A DNA stretch of 64,000 bases from CAMFLJ01 sp965279255 (GCA_965279255.1 OZ257146.1:2232001-2296000), one strand, 5' to 3'. Positions 45,316 to 54,409 are shown, numbered from the stretch's first letter. Made by a program: numbers and translations. Notes: generated from the sequence alone by a model not told the origin.

Positions 45316-45966
45316 ATGCAGATCGCCCTCGCCCTCTACGACCGCTTCACCGCCCTCGACGTCGTCGGGCCGTTCCAGGTGCTCGCCGAGCTCCCCGGCG
45401 CCGAGTGCGTCTTCGTGGCCGAGGCGCCCGGCCCGGTGCTCGACCACACGGGGGTGCTGTCGATGGTGGCCACCGCCGCCTTCGACGAGGTCACCGCTCC
45501 CGACATCGTGGTGGTGCCCGGCGGGTTGGCCGACGGCGACGCCACCCCCGACGACCCGATGGTGCGGTGGATCCGATCGGTGCACCCCACCACGACCTGG
45601 ACCACCTCCGTGTGCACCGGCTCGATCTACCTGGCCCTCGCCGGCCTGCTCGACGGCGTCGACGCCACCTGCCACTGGTCCGACCTCGAGCACCTCGGCG
45701 AGCTCGGGGCGGTGCCCACCTCCGAGCGGGTGGTGATCCGGGGCAGGGTCGCCACCGCCGCCGGCGTCTCGTCGGGCATCGACCTCGGCCTCACCCTGGC
45801 CGCCGAGCTGTGCGGCGACGACGTGGCCCGGGCGGTGCAGCTGGCCATCGAGTACGACCCCGAGCCGCCCTTCGACGCCGGCTCACCCGAGAAGGCGGGC
45901 CCGGAGCTGGTGGCGTTCGTGCGGTCGGTGATGGCCGACCCGGCCCGCCGGGAGCGCCGCGGCTGA
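45316..45966 (+). CDS. DJ-1/PfpI family protein
   Basis: 216 residues from ATG 45316. MQIALALYDRFTALDVVGPFQVLAELPGAE and TSVCTGSIYLALAGLLDGVDATCHWSDLEHLGELG show the ThiJ/PfpI glutaminase-like fold with the elbow cysteine. Related proteins include isonitrile hydratases; the substrate is unknown. It shares its promoter region with the GlxA regulator. Confidence 0.88.
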   Translation: MQIALALYDRFTALDVVGPFQVLAELPGAECVFVAEAPGPVLDHTGVLSMVATAAFDEVTAPDIVVVPGGLADGDATPDDPMVRWIRSVHPTTTWTTSVCTGSIYLALAGLLDGVDATCHWSDLEHLGELGAVPTSERVVIRGRVATAAGVSSGIDLGLTLAAELCGDDVARAVQLAIEYDPEPPFDAGSPEKAGPELVAFVRSVMADPARRERRG

Positions 45967-45992
45967 GCGCCAGCCAGTCGGAGGGCGCGGCG

Positions 45993-46223
45993 TCAGTCGG
46001 AGGTGCCGGAGGGCTCGGCCCGCAGGTGCTCGAGGGTGCCGGGCTGGATGCGGCACGAGTCGATGAAGGCCTCGACGTCGGAGCGCTTGAGGCGGATGAC
46101 CCGGCCGAAGCGGTAGCCGTCGAGCTTGCCGTCGTCGATGAACTTGTAGAGCGTGCGCAGCCCGACCCCGAGGAAGTCGGCGGCCTCACCACTGCTCATC
46201 CAGACGATCTCACGCTCGGGCAT
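45993..46223 (-). CDS. Excisionase-family/BldC-like HTH protein
   Basis: 76 residues: WMSSGEAADFLGVGLRTLYKFIDDGKLDGYRFGRVIRLKRSDVEAFIDSCRI has the HTH_17 (MerR-like) pattern of single-domain DNA-binding proteins. No integrase is adjacent, so it is probably a chromosomal regulator rather than an excisionase of a mobile element. Confidence 0.8.
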   Translation of the reverse strand: MPEREIVWMSSGEAADFLGVGLRTLYKFIDDGKLDGYRFGRVIRLKRSDVEAFIDSCRIQPGTLEHLRAEPSGTSD

Positions 46224-46283
46224 CGCCGGAGGATAGGCGGACCGGGAGCCCTTGTCACCGACTCTCGGTCCATCTCAGCGCCG

Positions 46284-46402
46284 TCGGCACCTCTCCTGGC
46301 CTCCGAGGCTCAAGCCCGACGACCCGGCGTGCCGATGGCACAGGTAGGGCGACGACATCCCGCCCTACTGCCAGTTCCGACTGCGCCGACACACCGTCGG
46401 CG
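46284..46402 (+). other. Hairpin-rich leader upstream of the ice-binding-like gene
   Basis: Three inverted repeats follow one another: TCGGCAC/GTGCCGA (46284-46290 and 46329-46335), GTAGGGCG/CGCCCTAC (46344-46351 and 46361-46368) and CGCCGAC/GTCGGCG (46384-46390 and 46396-46402). They lie 103-221 bp before the ATG at 46505. No known riboswitch consensus could be recognised. Confidence 0.35.
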
Positions 46403-46504
46403 ATCCGGTCGGACACCGCAGATCGTGTGCCTCAGGGTCCTGTCCCCGCCCTCTGCCTCGGTGCCCCTCCAGGCGATGCCTCGCACACGCAGAAACAGGT
46501 TCCG

Positions 46505-47551
46505 ATGACCAAACACCTCACCCCTCGCAGGCGCCGCGTCGCCGCGGCCGGCCTCGTGCTGGCCGCCGCCGCGGTCCCGCTCACCCTCGCCGGCTCGGTC
46601 GACGCCGCCATCGTCTCCACCGTCCCCCTGGCCACGGCGGCGAACTACTCCGTCCTCGGCGGCCAGTCGGTCAACAACACCGGGCCGAGCGTTCTCGCCG
46701 AGAGCCTGGGCCTGTCCCCCGGCACCTCGATCACGGGCTTCCCGCCCGGGCTCGTCGTCGCCCCCGGCACGACCGATCAGACCAACCCGGCCGCCGCCCA
46801 GGCGCAGCTGGACCTGACGACCGGCTACGTGAACGCCGCCGGCCGACCGGTCGACGCCACGACCACCTCGGACCTGGCGAACCTCACCCTGCAGGCCGGC
46901 GTCTACTCCGGCCCCTCGAAGTCGCCGCTCGGGTTGAGTGGCCCCCTCGTCCTCGACGGCAATGGTGACCCGTCGTCGGTGTTCATCTTCCAGACCGACT
47001 CGACGCTGATCACCGGATCCGCCAGCACGGTGACGCTGATCAACGGCGCCCAGGAGTGCAACGTGTTCTGGCAGGTGGGCAGCTCGGCCACCCTCGGGAC
47101 CGGGTCGGTCTTCGTCGGCAACATCCTCGCCCTCAGCTCGGTGTCGGTCACGACCGGCGTCACCGTGCACGGCCGGGCCCTGGCCCGCAACGGCTCGGTC
47201 ACCCTCGACAACGACGTGTTCACCGAGCCCACCTGCGACCTGACCCCCGCCGCCACGACCACCACCACCGCCGACACCGGCGGCGGAACGACCGTGCCCG
47301 GCACCCCCGGTGGGCCCGGCGGTCCCGGCACCCCCGGTGGCCCCGGCACCCCCGGCGGTCCGGGAGGACCCGGCACCCCCGGCGTCCCGCCGGTCTCCGG
47401 CCCGCCCAAGACCGACGGTGGGCCTTCGTCCTCCGCCGGCTTCCCGTGGCTCGCAGCGACCCTCGGCGGCGCGGTGCTGCTGATCGGCTCCGGTTCCGGC
47501 GCCGCGGCCCTGCGCCGCTCCCGCACCCGGAACGACCGGCCCGTCAGCTGA
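46505..47551 (+). CDS. Ice-binding-like (DUF3494) surface protein with collagen-like stalk
   Basis: 348 residues. A Sec signal peptide (RRRVAAAGLVLAAAAVPLTLAGSVDAA) precedes a DUF3494-type beta-helix domain of about 210 residues: ATAANYSVLGGQSVNNTGPS, LTLQAGVYS, LDGNGDPSSVFIFQTDSTLITGSAS, CNVFWQVGSSATLGTGSVFVGNILAL and GRALARNGSVTLDND. A Thr-rich linker leads to a collagen-like G-x-x tract of about 35 residues (repeating GTPGGPGGP). It ends with P-P-K-T-D, a membrane helix (FPWLAATLGGAVLLIGSGSGAAAL) and a basic tail. That layout resembles a sortase-anchored surface protein with a divergent LPxTG motif. A sortase is encoded next. Ice binding is not certain; many such domains act as adhesins. 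Confidence 0.82.
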   Translation: MTKHLTPRRRRVAAAGLVLAAAAVPLTLAGSVDAAIVSTVPLATAANYSVLGGQSVNNTGPSVLAESLGLSPGTSITGFPPGLVVAPGTTDQTNPAAAQAQLDLTTGYVNAAGRPVDATTTSDLANLTLQAGVYSGPSKSPLGLSGPLVLDGNGDPSSVFIFQTDSTLITGSASTVTLINGAQECNVFWQVGSSATLGTGSVFVGNILALSSVSVTTGVTVHGRALARNGSVTLDNDVFTEPTCDLTPAATTTTTADTGGGTTVPGTPGGPGGPGTPGGPGTPGGPGGPGTPGVPPVSGPPKTDGGPSSSAGFPWLAATLGGAVLLIGSGSGAAALRRSRTRNDRPVS

Positions 47552-47565
47552 GGCGGAAGACCACG

Positions 47566-48294
47566 ATGACCCGATCCCGTCGGTTCCGGACCCCCGGAGC
47601 AGGCGGGACGGGCCCGTCCCGCTGGGGCCGCACCGCGATCGCGCTGATCGCGGGCGGCCTCCTGGTCGTCTCGTGCTCGAGCGCACCGACCACTCCCGCC
47701 GAGCCCGCCGAGCCCGCCACCACCACCTCGACGGTCGTCGCCGGCCCGCTGGACCTCGGTCAGCGGACCCAGGACCTACGGGGTGGCCCGGTCGCCGAGC
47801 CCATCGTCCTGCGGATCCCCGCCATCGACGTCGACGCCGAGATCCTCGGGGTCGGCATGACCGCGAAGGACGTCATGGACGCCCCCAGCGGCGAGCCCGA
47901 CGACGCGGTCTGGCGTCAGGCGTTCTGGTACCGCGGCAGCGCCGTGCCCGGACAGGCCAGCACCGCGCTCATCGCCGGCCACGTGAACAACCAGGTCGAC
48001 GACCCCGGCGTGTTCGCCCGCCTCGACGAGCTCCAGGTGGGCGACACGATCACCGTGCACGACACCCGCGACGGCTCCGACGTCACGTTCACGGTGACGA
48101 GCGCCCACAGCTACACCCTCGCCGAGGCGGCCGAGCCCGAGGTGCTGCGGGAGATGTACGGCGCGGGCCCGATCGACGGCTCCTGGCCGGTGGCCTCCGA
48201 CGACGGGCTCGCCCACCTCACCCTCGTCACCTGTGCCGGGACCTACGTCGACGGCACCCACGACCACCGCCTGGTCGTCCACGCCGTGCGCTGA
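47566..48294 (+). CDS. Class F-type sortase, lipoprotein-like N-terminus
   Basis: 242 residues. The N-terminus has a hydrophobic segment ending in a lipobox-like LLVVSCSSAP. The sortase barrel (about 75-242) shows VLRIPAIDVDAEILGVGM, the catalytic His in TALIAGHVNNQ, the catalytic Cys in LTLVTCAGTY and the Arg in DHRLVVHAV. It would cleave sorting signals and attach proteins to the cell wall or to a partner protein. The preceding surface protein, 14 bp upstream, is the obvious substrate candidate. Confidence 0.88.
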   Translation: MTRSRRFRTPGAGGTGPSRWGRTAIALIAGGLLVVSCSSAPTTPAEPAEPATTTSTVVAGPLDLGQRTQDLRGGPVAEPIVLRIPAIDVDAEILGVGMTAKDVMDAPSGEPDDAVWRQAFWYRGSAVPGQASTALIAGHVNNQVDDPGVFARLDELQVGDTITVHDTRDGSDVTFTVTSAHSYTLAEAAEPEVLREMYGAGPIDGSWPVASDDGLAHLTLVTCAGTYVDGTHDHRLVVHAVR

Positions 48295-48431
48295 GGGGCG
48301 AGAAATAGTCCATTGGACCTCCTTGCCGACCACGCTGGGTGACCCTACGTTGGCGCTCGTCACCCGGCGGGGTGACCCAACAGGCGGAAAAGTGCGAGGC
48401 CGTCAGGCGGACGGCAGAGCGGAGCGGGACG

Positions 48432-49181
48432 ATGCGCGGGAACGCGTCTGCGTCGTCGACGACGGCGGGTGGCGACACCAACGGCGGGAGCAATGGCGGG
48501 AGCAGTGGCGGCGGGGCCCGGCGGGGCCGGTCGGGAGCGGGCCGGCGGAGCCTCCCCAGCGGCCGGGCGCTCGTCGGTGGCCTCCTCGTCACCATGGCGG
48601 CGGTGGTGGTCTTCGCCGCCTACGCCGGGGCGAACGAAGGGCCGTCGACCTCGGTGGTCGTCGCCCGGCGAGACCTCGACCCCGGGCAGCGCCTCGGAGC
48701 CGACGACGTCGAGGTCCGCTCGGTGGAGGTGTCCTCCGAGATCGCCGATCGGTCGTACTCCGACGCCACGAAGCTGATCGGCGCCGTGACCCTCGGTCCC
48801 GTCGGCGCCGGCGAGCTCGTGCAGGAAGGTGCCGTCCGCCTCGACGACGGCTCGTCGACCGGGGCGGCGGAGGCCGCAGGGCCGGAGTTCTCGTTCCCCG
48901 TCGATCGGGAGCGAGCCCTCGCCGGTGACGTGCGACCCGGCGAGGAGGTCGACCTGCTCGCCACGTTCGGGTCCGGGTCCGACGCCACGACCGAGGTGCT
49001 CGCCCGCCGAGCGCGCATCCTGCACGTCCAGGAGGCCCGCACGGGAACGCTCGGATCGTCGGGCCGGCTCGTGCTGACCGTCGGGCTCGCCTCGGATGCT
49101 GAGGTCGTCGACGTCGCCCATGCGTCGGAGGTCGCGGTGATCACCCTGGTGCGGCCGTCGGGGAAGGGCGTGCGGTCATGA
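48432..49181 (+). CDS. CpaB/RcpC-like SAF-domain pilus assembly protein
   Basis: 249 residues. A Gly/Ser-rich cytoplasmic N-terminus precedes one membrane helix (ALVGGLLVTMAAVVVFAAYAG). A SAF domain follows (SVVVARRDLDPGQRLGADDVEVRSVEVSSE), then the RcpC/CpaB part with FSFPVDRERALAGDVRPGEEVDLLATFG. In Tad systems CpaB/RcpC is an envelope protein of the pilus machine. First gene of the Tad operon; it overlaps the next start as ATGA. Confidence 0.85.
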   Translation: MRGNASASSTTAGGDTNGGSNGGSSGGGARRGRSGAGRRSLPSGRALVGGLLVTMAAVVVFAAYAGANEGPSTSVVVARRDLDPGQRLGADDVEVRSVEVSSEIADRSYSDATKLIGAVTLGPVGAGELVQEGAVRLDDGSSTGAAEAAGPEFSFPVDRERALAGDVRPGEEVDLLATFGSGSDATTEVLARRARILHVQEARTGTLGSSGRLVLTVGLASDAEVVDVAHASEVAVITLVRPSGKGVRS

Positions 49182-50485
49182 CGAGCGAGCACTACGTCGT
49201 GCTCGGCGCGGCGCGGCCTCGGGCGGCGTGGTTCGCCGACGTCGGGCGCTGGGCCACCTCGGCGGCGCTGCCGGTGGAGTTCGTGCGCTGCGTCTCGGCC
49301 GACGAGGTCAGGGCTCGCCTGGCGGTCGGCCGCTCCTGGTCGGCCGCGGTCATCGACGAGGGCTGCAGCGGCCTCGACCGCGATCTGCTCGACGAGGCCC
49401 GCCGGGCCGGATGCGCTCCGATCGTGGTCACCAGCGGCACCGGGCGTCGGCGCTGGACCGACCTCGGTGCCGTCGCCGTGCTCACCGAGCCGGTCGACCG
49501 CGACGCGATCCTCGCCGTGCTGCGCGAGCACGCCAGCCCCGTCGAACGGGCCCACGGTGACGTGCTCGACCTCACCGACACCGACCATGACGCCCCGGCG
49601 TCGGGCGGGCTCGGTCGGCTGATCACCGTCGTGGGCGCCGGGGGCTCGGGCACCTCCACCGTCGCCATGGCCGTGGCCCAGGCGGCCGGCGCCGACCCTG
49701 CCAACGGTGGCCGGGTCGCCCTCATCGACGCCGCCCTCGACGCCAGCCTCGCCCTGCTCCACGACAACGGCGACGTCGTGCCCGGCCTGCAGGAGCTGGT
49801 CGAGCTGCATCGCACGGGACGACCCGACCCCGCCCACGTCCGGGGCTCGCTGTGGGCGTTCCCCGAGCGGGGGTACGACCTCCTGCCCGGGCTGCGCCGC
49901 CACCGGGACTGGACCGTGCTGCGGCCACGGGCGCTGGCCGCCGCGACCACCTCGCTGCGCCGGACCTACGCCACCGTCGTCGCTGACGCCGAGCCGGACC
50001 TGGAGGGCGAGGCCGAGACCGGCTCACTCGACGTGGAGGACCGCAACGGGTGCGCCCGGCTGCTCACCGCGACGGCCGACGTCGTGGTGGTCACGGGAAC
50101 CGGCGACGTCGTGGGCGTGCACCGGCTGGTGCGGAACCTCGCCGCCCTCGCCCATCACGACGTCGACCCGCGCCGCCTCCTGCCCGTGATCAACCGGGCG
50201 CCGCGGGCGCCGCACCGCCGGGCCGAGCTCAGCCGCGCCGTCGCCCTGCTGCTCGGGGAGCTCTCCCCCGGTACGGCCACGGTCGCGCCGCTGATGCTGC
50301 CGGCGCGCCGCGACCTCGACTCCCTCCACCTCGACGGCTCGCCACTGCCCCGGGCGCTGGTCGGCCCGCTCGGCGTCGTGGTCACCGCAGTGCTCGACCG
50401 GACCGGCGAGCGGGGCACGGCCGGGCCCGACCCCGAACCGGTGCCCGTGCGACCCGGTTCCCTCGGGCTCGGAGGCACCGCATGA
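49178..50485 (+). CDS. TadZ/CpaE-like ATPase
   Basis: 435 residues. The N-terminus (1-120) resembles a receiver-like fold without the phospho-Asp cluster. A MinD/ParA-like P-loop is visible as ITVVGAGGSGTSTVAMAVAQAAG, with the deviant G-G-S-G-T-S-T rather than GKGGxGKT. ALIDAALDASLALL and VVVTGTGDVVGVHRLVRNLAAL follow. TadZ positions the pilus machine. Lack of the usual lysine suggests altered or lost ATP hydrolysis. It overlaps tadA by 4 bp. Confidence 0.75.
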   Translation: MTSEHYVVLGAARPRAAWFADVGRWATSAALPVEFVRCVSADEVRARLAVGRSWSAAVIDEGCSGLDRDLLDEARRAGCAPIVVTSGTGRRRWTDLGAVAVLTEPVDRDAILAVLREHASPVERAHGDVLDLTDTDHDAPASGGLGRLITVVGAGGSGTSTVAMAVAQAAGADPANGGRVALIDAALDASLALLHDNGDVVPGLQELVELHRTGRPDPAHVRGSLWAFPERGYDLLPGLRRHRDWTVLRPRALAAATTSLRRTYATVVADAEPDLEGEAETGSLDVEDRNGCARLLTATADVVVVTGTGDVVGVHRLVRNLAALAHHDVDPRRLLPVINRAPRAPHRRAELSRAVALLLGELSPGTATVAPLMLPARRDLDSLHLDGSPLPRALVGPLGVVVTAVLDRTGERGTAGPDPEPVPVRPGSLGLGGTA

Positions 50486-51843
50486 CCGCCACCGACGACC
50501 TGCGGAACAACAGCAACCGGGCCGACGACCTCACCCCGCTGGCCGAGGTCGAGCAGGCGGTGCAGGCCCGCGCCAAGGACATCGCCCTCGACATGGGCAC
50601 CCCGGCCGGACGCTCGGCGCTGCGCGCCCTCATCGACGACGAGCTGGCCCGCTGGGACGACGACGTGCGCCGCGGCCGCCGCGGCTTCGGGCTCACCAAC
50701 CCCGGGCTCGTCGCCGAGCGGGCATGGCGCAACCTCGCCGGCTACGGGCCGCTCTCCGAGCTGCTCGACGACCCCGACGTGTGGGAGATCGAGATCAACT
50801 CGCCGTCGGAGGTCTTCGTGAAGCGGCACTCGGGGCCGAGCGGCTACCACCACGAGGGCTTCCACGACGACGACCACGTGACCCGCACGCTGACCAAGCT
50901 GCTCGACGACTCGACCACGAGCCACCGCAAGCTCGACCCCAGCGAAGGCCTCCAGGACGCCCAGCTCGACGACGGCTCGCGCCTCCACATCGTTCACGGC
51001 GACCTGGCCCGCGGGGGCCACCTGATGGTCAACATCCGTCGCTTCACCGGAGTGCCGTTCACCCGCCTCGATGAGCTGGTCGACCGCGGCACCCTGAGCA
51101 CGGCCGCGGCCGAGTTCCTGGCCGCGGCCGTGCGGGTCGGCTCCACCGTCGTGTTCGCCGGAGCCCCCGGATCGGGAAAGACGACGCTGCTGTCGTGCTG
51201 CGTCGGTGAGCTCGATCCGTCACTGCGGGTCGTGGTCGCCGAGGAGGTGTTCGAGCTCGACGCCCCGCTGCCGAACGTCGCCTCCATGCAGACCAGGGCG
51301 CCCCGGCCCGACCGCCCCGGCATCGACCTGCGTCGCCTCGTCGCCGGCTTCCTGCGCATGGCACCCGACGTCGCCATCGTGGGCGAGGTCCGCGATCGGG
51401 AGGCACTCCCGCTGCTGCTGACGCTCTCCTCGGGAGTGAAGGGCTTCACCACGATCCACGCGGCCAACGCGAGGGGCGCCCTCTCGCGGATCCGGTTCCT
51501 CGCCGAGCTCTCCGAGTCCGCCCGCAACCTGCCCCACTCGGCCCTGACCACGTTGGTGGCCGACGCCGTCGACCTCGTCGTGTTCAGCCACCGCGGAGCC
51601 GACGGGCCGCAGGTCTCGGAGATCCTCGCCGTGGAGGACCTGGCCGGCAGCCCCGAGTCCGGGGCCTTCACCGTCACCGACCTGTTCACCCGGTCGGGCC
51701 CTGGGCGCGAGCTGCGTTGGACCGGCGACGTGCCCCATCGCCTCGCGGGGACGTTCTCCGCCCGGGGGCGTGACCTGGTCGCCCTCCTCGACGGGCGCGA
51801 GGGCCCGGCACACACCGGCGACGGGATCGGGGGCCGGCCGTGA
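50482..51843 (+). CDS. tadA: TadA/CpaF-type pilus ATPase
   Basis: 453 residues. An N-terminal domain (LLDDPDVWEIEINSPSEVFVKRHSG) precedes the secretion ATPase core: Walker A VVFAGAPGSGKTTLLSCC, Asp box VVVAEEVFELD, FLRMAPDVAIVGEVRDREALPLLL (Walker B), GVKGFTTIHAANARGALSRI (His box). It powers Flp pilus extension and retraction. It overlaps tadZ-like and tadB genes. Confidence 0.94.
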   Translation: MTATDDLRNNSNRADDLTPLAEVEQAVQARAKDIALDMGTPAGRSALRALIDDELARWDDDVRRGRRGFGLTNPGLVAERAWRNLAGYGPLSELLDDPDVWEIEINSPSEVFVKRHSGPSGYHHEGFHDDDHVTRTLTKLLDDSTTSHRKLDPSEGLQDAQLDDGSRLHIVHGDLARGGHLMVNIRRFTGVPFTRLDELVDRGTLSTAAAEFLAAAVRVGSTVVFAGAPGSGKTTLLSCCVGELDPSLRVVVAEEVFELDAPLPNVASMQTRAPRPDRPGIDLRRLVAGFLRMAPDVAIVGEVRDREALPLLLTLSSGVKGFTTIHAANARGALSRIRFLAELSESARNLPHSALTTLVADAVDLVVFSHRGADGPQVSEILAVEDLAGSPESGAFTVTDLFTRSGPGRELRWTGDVPHRLAGTFSARGRDLVALLDGREGPAHTGDGIGGRP

Positions 51844-52727
51844 TCGGCGTCCTCGCCGCCGTCGCCGCGGCCTACGGCGCCCACCTCCTCTACACCGCGC
51901 TGGCCCTGCGATGGGAAGGGCTGGGCCCCGGGCCGGCCCGAGCCGCTGCCCCGAAGCGCGCCCGGGTCGGGCCGTCCGACTGGCTGGCCCAGGCCGGCCT
52001 CGGCACCGTGGCCGTCGGGGAGTTCGCGGTCGTGATCGCCGTCGTGTTCGTGCTCGGTGCCGCCGTCGGCCTCATCCTCTTCGGCGCCCCGCTCCCGGCA
52101 CTGGTCGGCGGGCTGTTCGCGGCCACGTTCCCCGTCGCCGCGCACCGACAGCGCAGGGCGACGCGCCGGTCGCTCGCCCAGGACGCCTGGCCCCGGATGA
52201 TCGAAGAGCTCCGCGTCCTCACCTCGTCGGTCGGCCGCTCGATCCCCCAGGCCCTCTTCCAGGTGGGCGCCAGCGGCCCCGAGGAGCTGCGCCCGGCGTT
52301 CGCCGCCGCCCAACGCGAGTGGTTGCTCACCACCGACTTCGAACGCAGCCTCGCCACGCTGCGGGCCCACCTCGCCGACCCGACCTGCGATGCCACGTGC
52401 GAGACCCTGCTCGTCGCCCACGAGCTCGGCGGCACCGATGTCGACCGTCGACTCGCCGACCTGGCCGAGGACCGCCGCGAGGATGCCCGCTACCGCAAGG
52501 ACGCCCGGGCCCGGCAGGCCGGTGTGCGCTTCGCCCGCCGCTTCGTGCTGCTCGTGCCGCTCGGCATGGCGGCCGCCGGGCTCTCCGTCGGCAACGGCCG
52601 CAGCGCCTACCAAACCCCCCTCGGCCAGGCGGCCGTGCTCGCCGCGGTGGCCATGGTCGCCGCCTGCTGGTTCTGGGCGGGGCGGATGATGCGGCTGCCC
52701 GAGGAGGAACGGGTGTTCGCGCGATGA
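51840..52727 (+). CDS. tadB: TadB-like inner-membrane platform protein
   Basis: 295 residues from GTG 51840. Membrane helices lie at both ends, with the T2SSF domain between: RMIEELRVLTSSVGRSIPQALFQVG and FARRFVLLVPLGMAAAGLSVG. It forms the base of the pilus motor together with TadC. Start overlaps the tadA stop. Confidence 0.88.
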   Translation: MIGVLAAVAAAYGAHLLYTALALRWEGLGPGPARAAAPKRARVGPSDWLAQAGLGTVAVGEFAVVIAVVFVLGAAVGLILFGAPLPALVGGLFAATFPVAAHRQRRATRRSLAQDAWPRMIEELRVLTSSVGRSIPQALFQVGASGPEELRPAFAAAQREWLLTTDFERSLATLRAHLADPTCDATCETLLVAHELGGTDVDRRLADLAEDRREDARYRKDARARQAGVRFARRFVLLVPLGMAAAGLSVGNGRSAYQTPLGQAAVLAAVAMVAACWFWAGRMMRLPEEERVFAR

Positions 52728-53632
52728 GCCGCGCCCTCCTACTCGCCGCCGCCCTCGGATGGGCCGGTGCCACGCTCCTGCTCGGACGGGTGCGGTGGTT
52801 CCGGCGACCGTCCCTGACCGAGCGCGTCCGCCCTTACCTCACGGGCGCCGGCACCCCGGTCGAGCGACCGGTCGGCTGGTCCCTCGACGCCTTCCGGGAG
52901 GTCCTGGGCCCGCTCGCCCGCTCGACCGGGGCTCGGCTCTCGCGCCTCTTCGGCGTGTCCGAGGAGGTGGCCGTTCGCCTCGAGCGCCTGCACTCCCCGC
53001 TCGACGTCACCGCCTTCCGCCTCCGCCAGCTCGGGTGGGTGGTCGGCGCCCTCGGCCTCGCGCTGCTCGGTGTCGTGGCCGTGCGCCCGCCGGGGGCCGT
53101 CGCCGCCTTCGTCGTGCTCGGCCTCCCGCTGCTCGCGTTCCTCCTCGTCGAGCAGGAGCTCGCCCGGCGCTCGGCCGCCTGGCAACGACGCCTCTTCCTC
53201 GAGCTGCCGGTCGTGACCGAGCAGCTGGGCATGCTGCTGTCGGCGGGCTACTCGCTCGGCGCCGCCCTCGCGCGCCTCTCGCGCCGCAGCGACGGCGCCA
53301 TCGCCCAGGACCTCCGACGCGTCGTCGGCCGCACCCGCCAGGGCATCTCCGAGGAGGAGGCCCTCGTCGAGTGGGCGCGCCTGGCCTCGGTGCCGTCGGT
53401 CGACCGGCTGGTGGCGGTGCTGGCGCTGAACCGCGAGGCCGCCGACCTCGGTCGCCTCATGGCCGACGAGGCCCGCACCGACCGGGCCGAGGTCCACCGC
53501 GAGCTGATCGAGACGATCGAGCGCCGCGGCCAGCAGGTCTGGATCCCCGTCACGGTCGCCACGCTCGTCCCGGGCGTGCTCTTCCTGGCCGTGCCCTTCA
53601 TCGAGGCGATGCGCCTCTTCACCTCGGGGTGA
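52724..53632 (+). CDS. tadC: TadC-like inner-membrane platform protein
   Basis: 302 residues with helices near the start, near 105-150 (WVVGALGLALLGVVAV and AAFVVLGLPLLAFLLV) and at the end (VTVATLVPGVLFLAVPFIEAM). The T2SSF part reads LFLELPVVTEQLGMLLSAGYSLGAALARLSRRSDGAIAQDL and VDRLVAVLALNREAADLGRLMADEAR. It overlaps tadB by 4 bp. Confidence 0.9.
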   Translation: MSRALLLAAALGWAGATLLLGRVRWFRRPSLTERVRPYLTGAGTPVERPVGWSLDAFREVLGPLARSTGARLSRLFGVSEEVAVRLERLHSPLDVTAFRLRQLGWVVGALGLALLGVVAVRPPGAVAAFVVLGLPLLAFLLVEQELARRSAAWQRRLFLELPVVTEQLGMLLSAGYSLGAALARLSRRSDGAIAQDLRRVVGRTRQGISEEEALVEWARLASVPSVDRLVAVLALNREAADLGRLMADEARTDRAEVHRELIETIERRGQQVWIPVTVATLVPGVLFLAVPFIEAMRLFTSG

Positions 53633-53729
53633 CCACCACCCCCTGAGCCGCAGGACCAGCAGGACAGCAGCACCCGCGACGCCGGCAGCCGCCGTCGTCG
53701 ACGACAGCACAGAGAACAAGGAGCAGACG

Positions 53730-53969
53730 ATGACGACGACCATCGGTTGGATCAGCGCGGCCGTGCAGGCCCGGATGGCGGTGCAGTCCCGGTCGGGGCC
53801 CGGGGCCCGGAGGGGCCGCGGAGACCTCGGTGAGGGCGTGATCTCAGCGGCGATCGCCGTGCTGATCATGGCGTTCCTCGGGGCGGCGATGTGGATCGGC
53901 TTCCAGAAGATGTGGAAGTCGACCGAGTCGACGACCAACCAGAAGGTCGAGCAGATCGGGTCGGAGTGA
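53730..53969 (+). CDS. Flp-like major pilin candidate
   Basis: 79 residues with AAGGAG before the ATG. A basic leader of about 30 residues precedes GDLGEGVISAAIAVLIMAFLGAAMWIGFQKMW. The G-x-x-E...hydrophobic-helix layout is that of type IVb prepilins, with the hydrophobic stretch directly after the likely cleavage region. The last 17 residues are polar. It is short, like other Flp pilins. The gap of 97 bp upstream may hold its own promoter. Confidence 0.75.
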   Translation: MTTTIGWISAAVQARMAVQSRSGPGARRGRGDLGEGVISAAIAVLIMAFLGAAMWIGFQKMWKSTESTTNQKVEQIGSE

Positions 53970-54409
53970 CGACCCGCGGCAGGCCATCGCGCCCGGCCGG
54001 TCGGCGAGCCGGAGGTGAGGAGGGCACCGGGCTGATCGGCAGCCTGGCGGGCCTCCTCGCCTTCCTCGCCCTGCTGCTGTTCGCGGTGCAGACGCTCGTC
54101 GCCCTCCACACCCGCTCGGTCGTCACCGACGCGGCCTACGAGGGCGCCCGGGCGGTGGCCGGGGCCCGCCTCGACCACACCGACCCCGCGGCCGTGGCCG
54201 AGGCGCAGGCCGACGCGTCCGAGAAGGTCCGACACCTCCTCGGGCGCTTCGGCGACAAGGTCGAGCTCGACTGGTCGGGCACCACCGACGAGACGGTGAG
54301 CCTCACGGTGCGGGCGCGCCCGCCGGGCTTCCTGTGGGCGGCGCTACGGGGTCCGGGCGCGGCCCTCGTGGACCGCACGGTGCACGTGCGGGTGGAGGAG
54401 CTGAGATGA
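53966..54409 (+). CDS. TadE-like pseudopilin
   Basis: 147 residues from GTG 53966. EEGTGLIGSLAGLLAFLALLLFAVQTLVALHTRSVVTDAAYEGARAVAGA is the TadE-like domain: E/G before a long hydrophobic helix, then an alanine-rich helix with AYEGAR. The rest is exported and beta-rich. It overlaps neighbours by 4 bp on both sides. Confidence 0.8.
   Translation: MTTRGRPSRPAGRRAGGEEGTGLIGSLAGLLAFLALLLFAVQTLVALHTRSVVTDAAYEGARAVAGARLDHTDPAAVAEAQADASEKVRHLLGRFGDKVELDWSGTTDETVSLTVRARPPGFLWAALRGPGAALVDRTVHVRVEELR

Noticed and set aside
46284..46402. Cyclic-di-GMP or other known riboswitch
   Set aside because: Hairpins are present, but none of the conserved riboswitch core words could be found.
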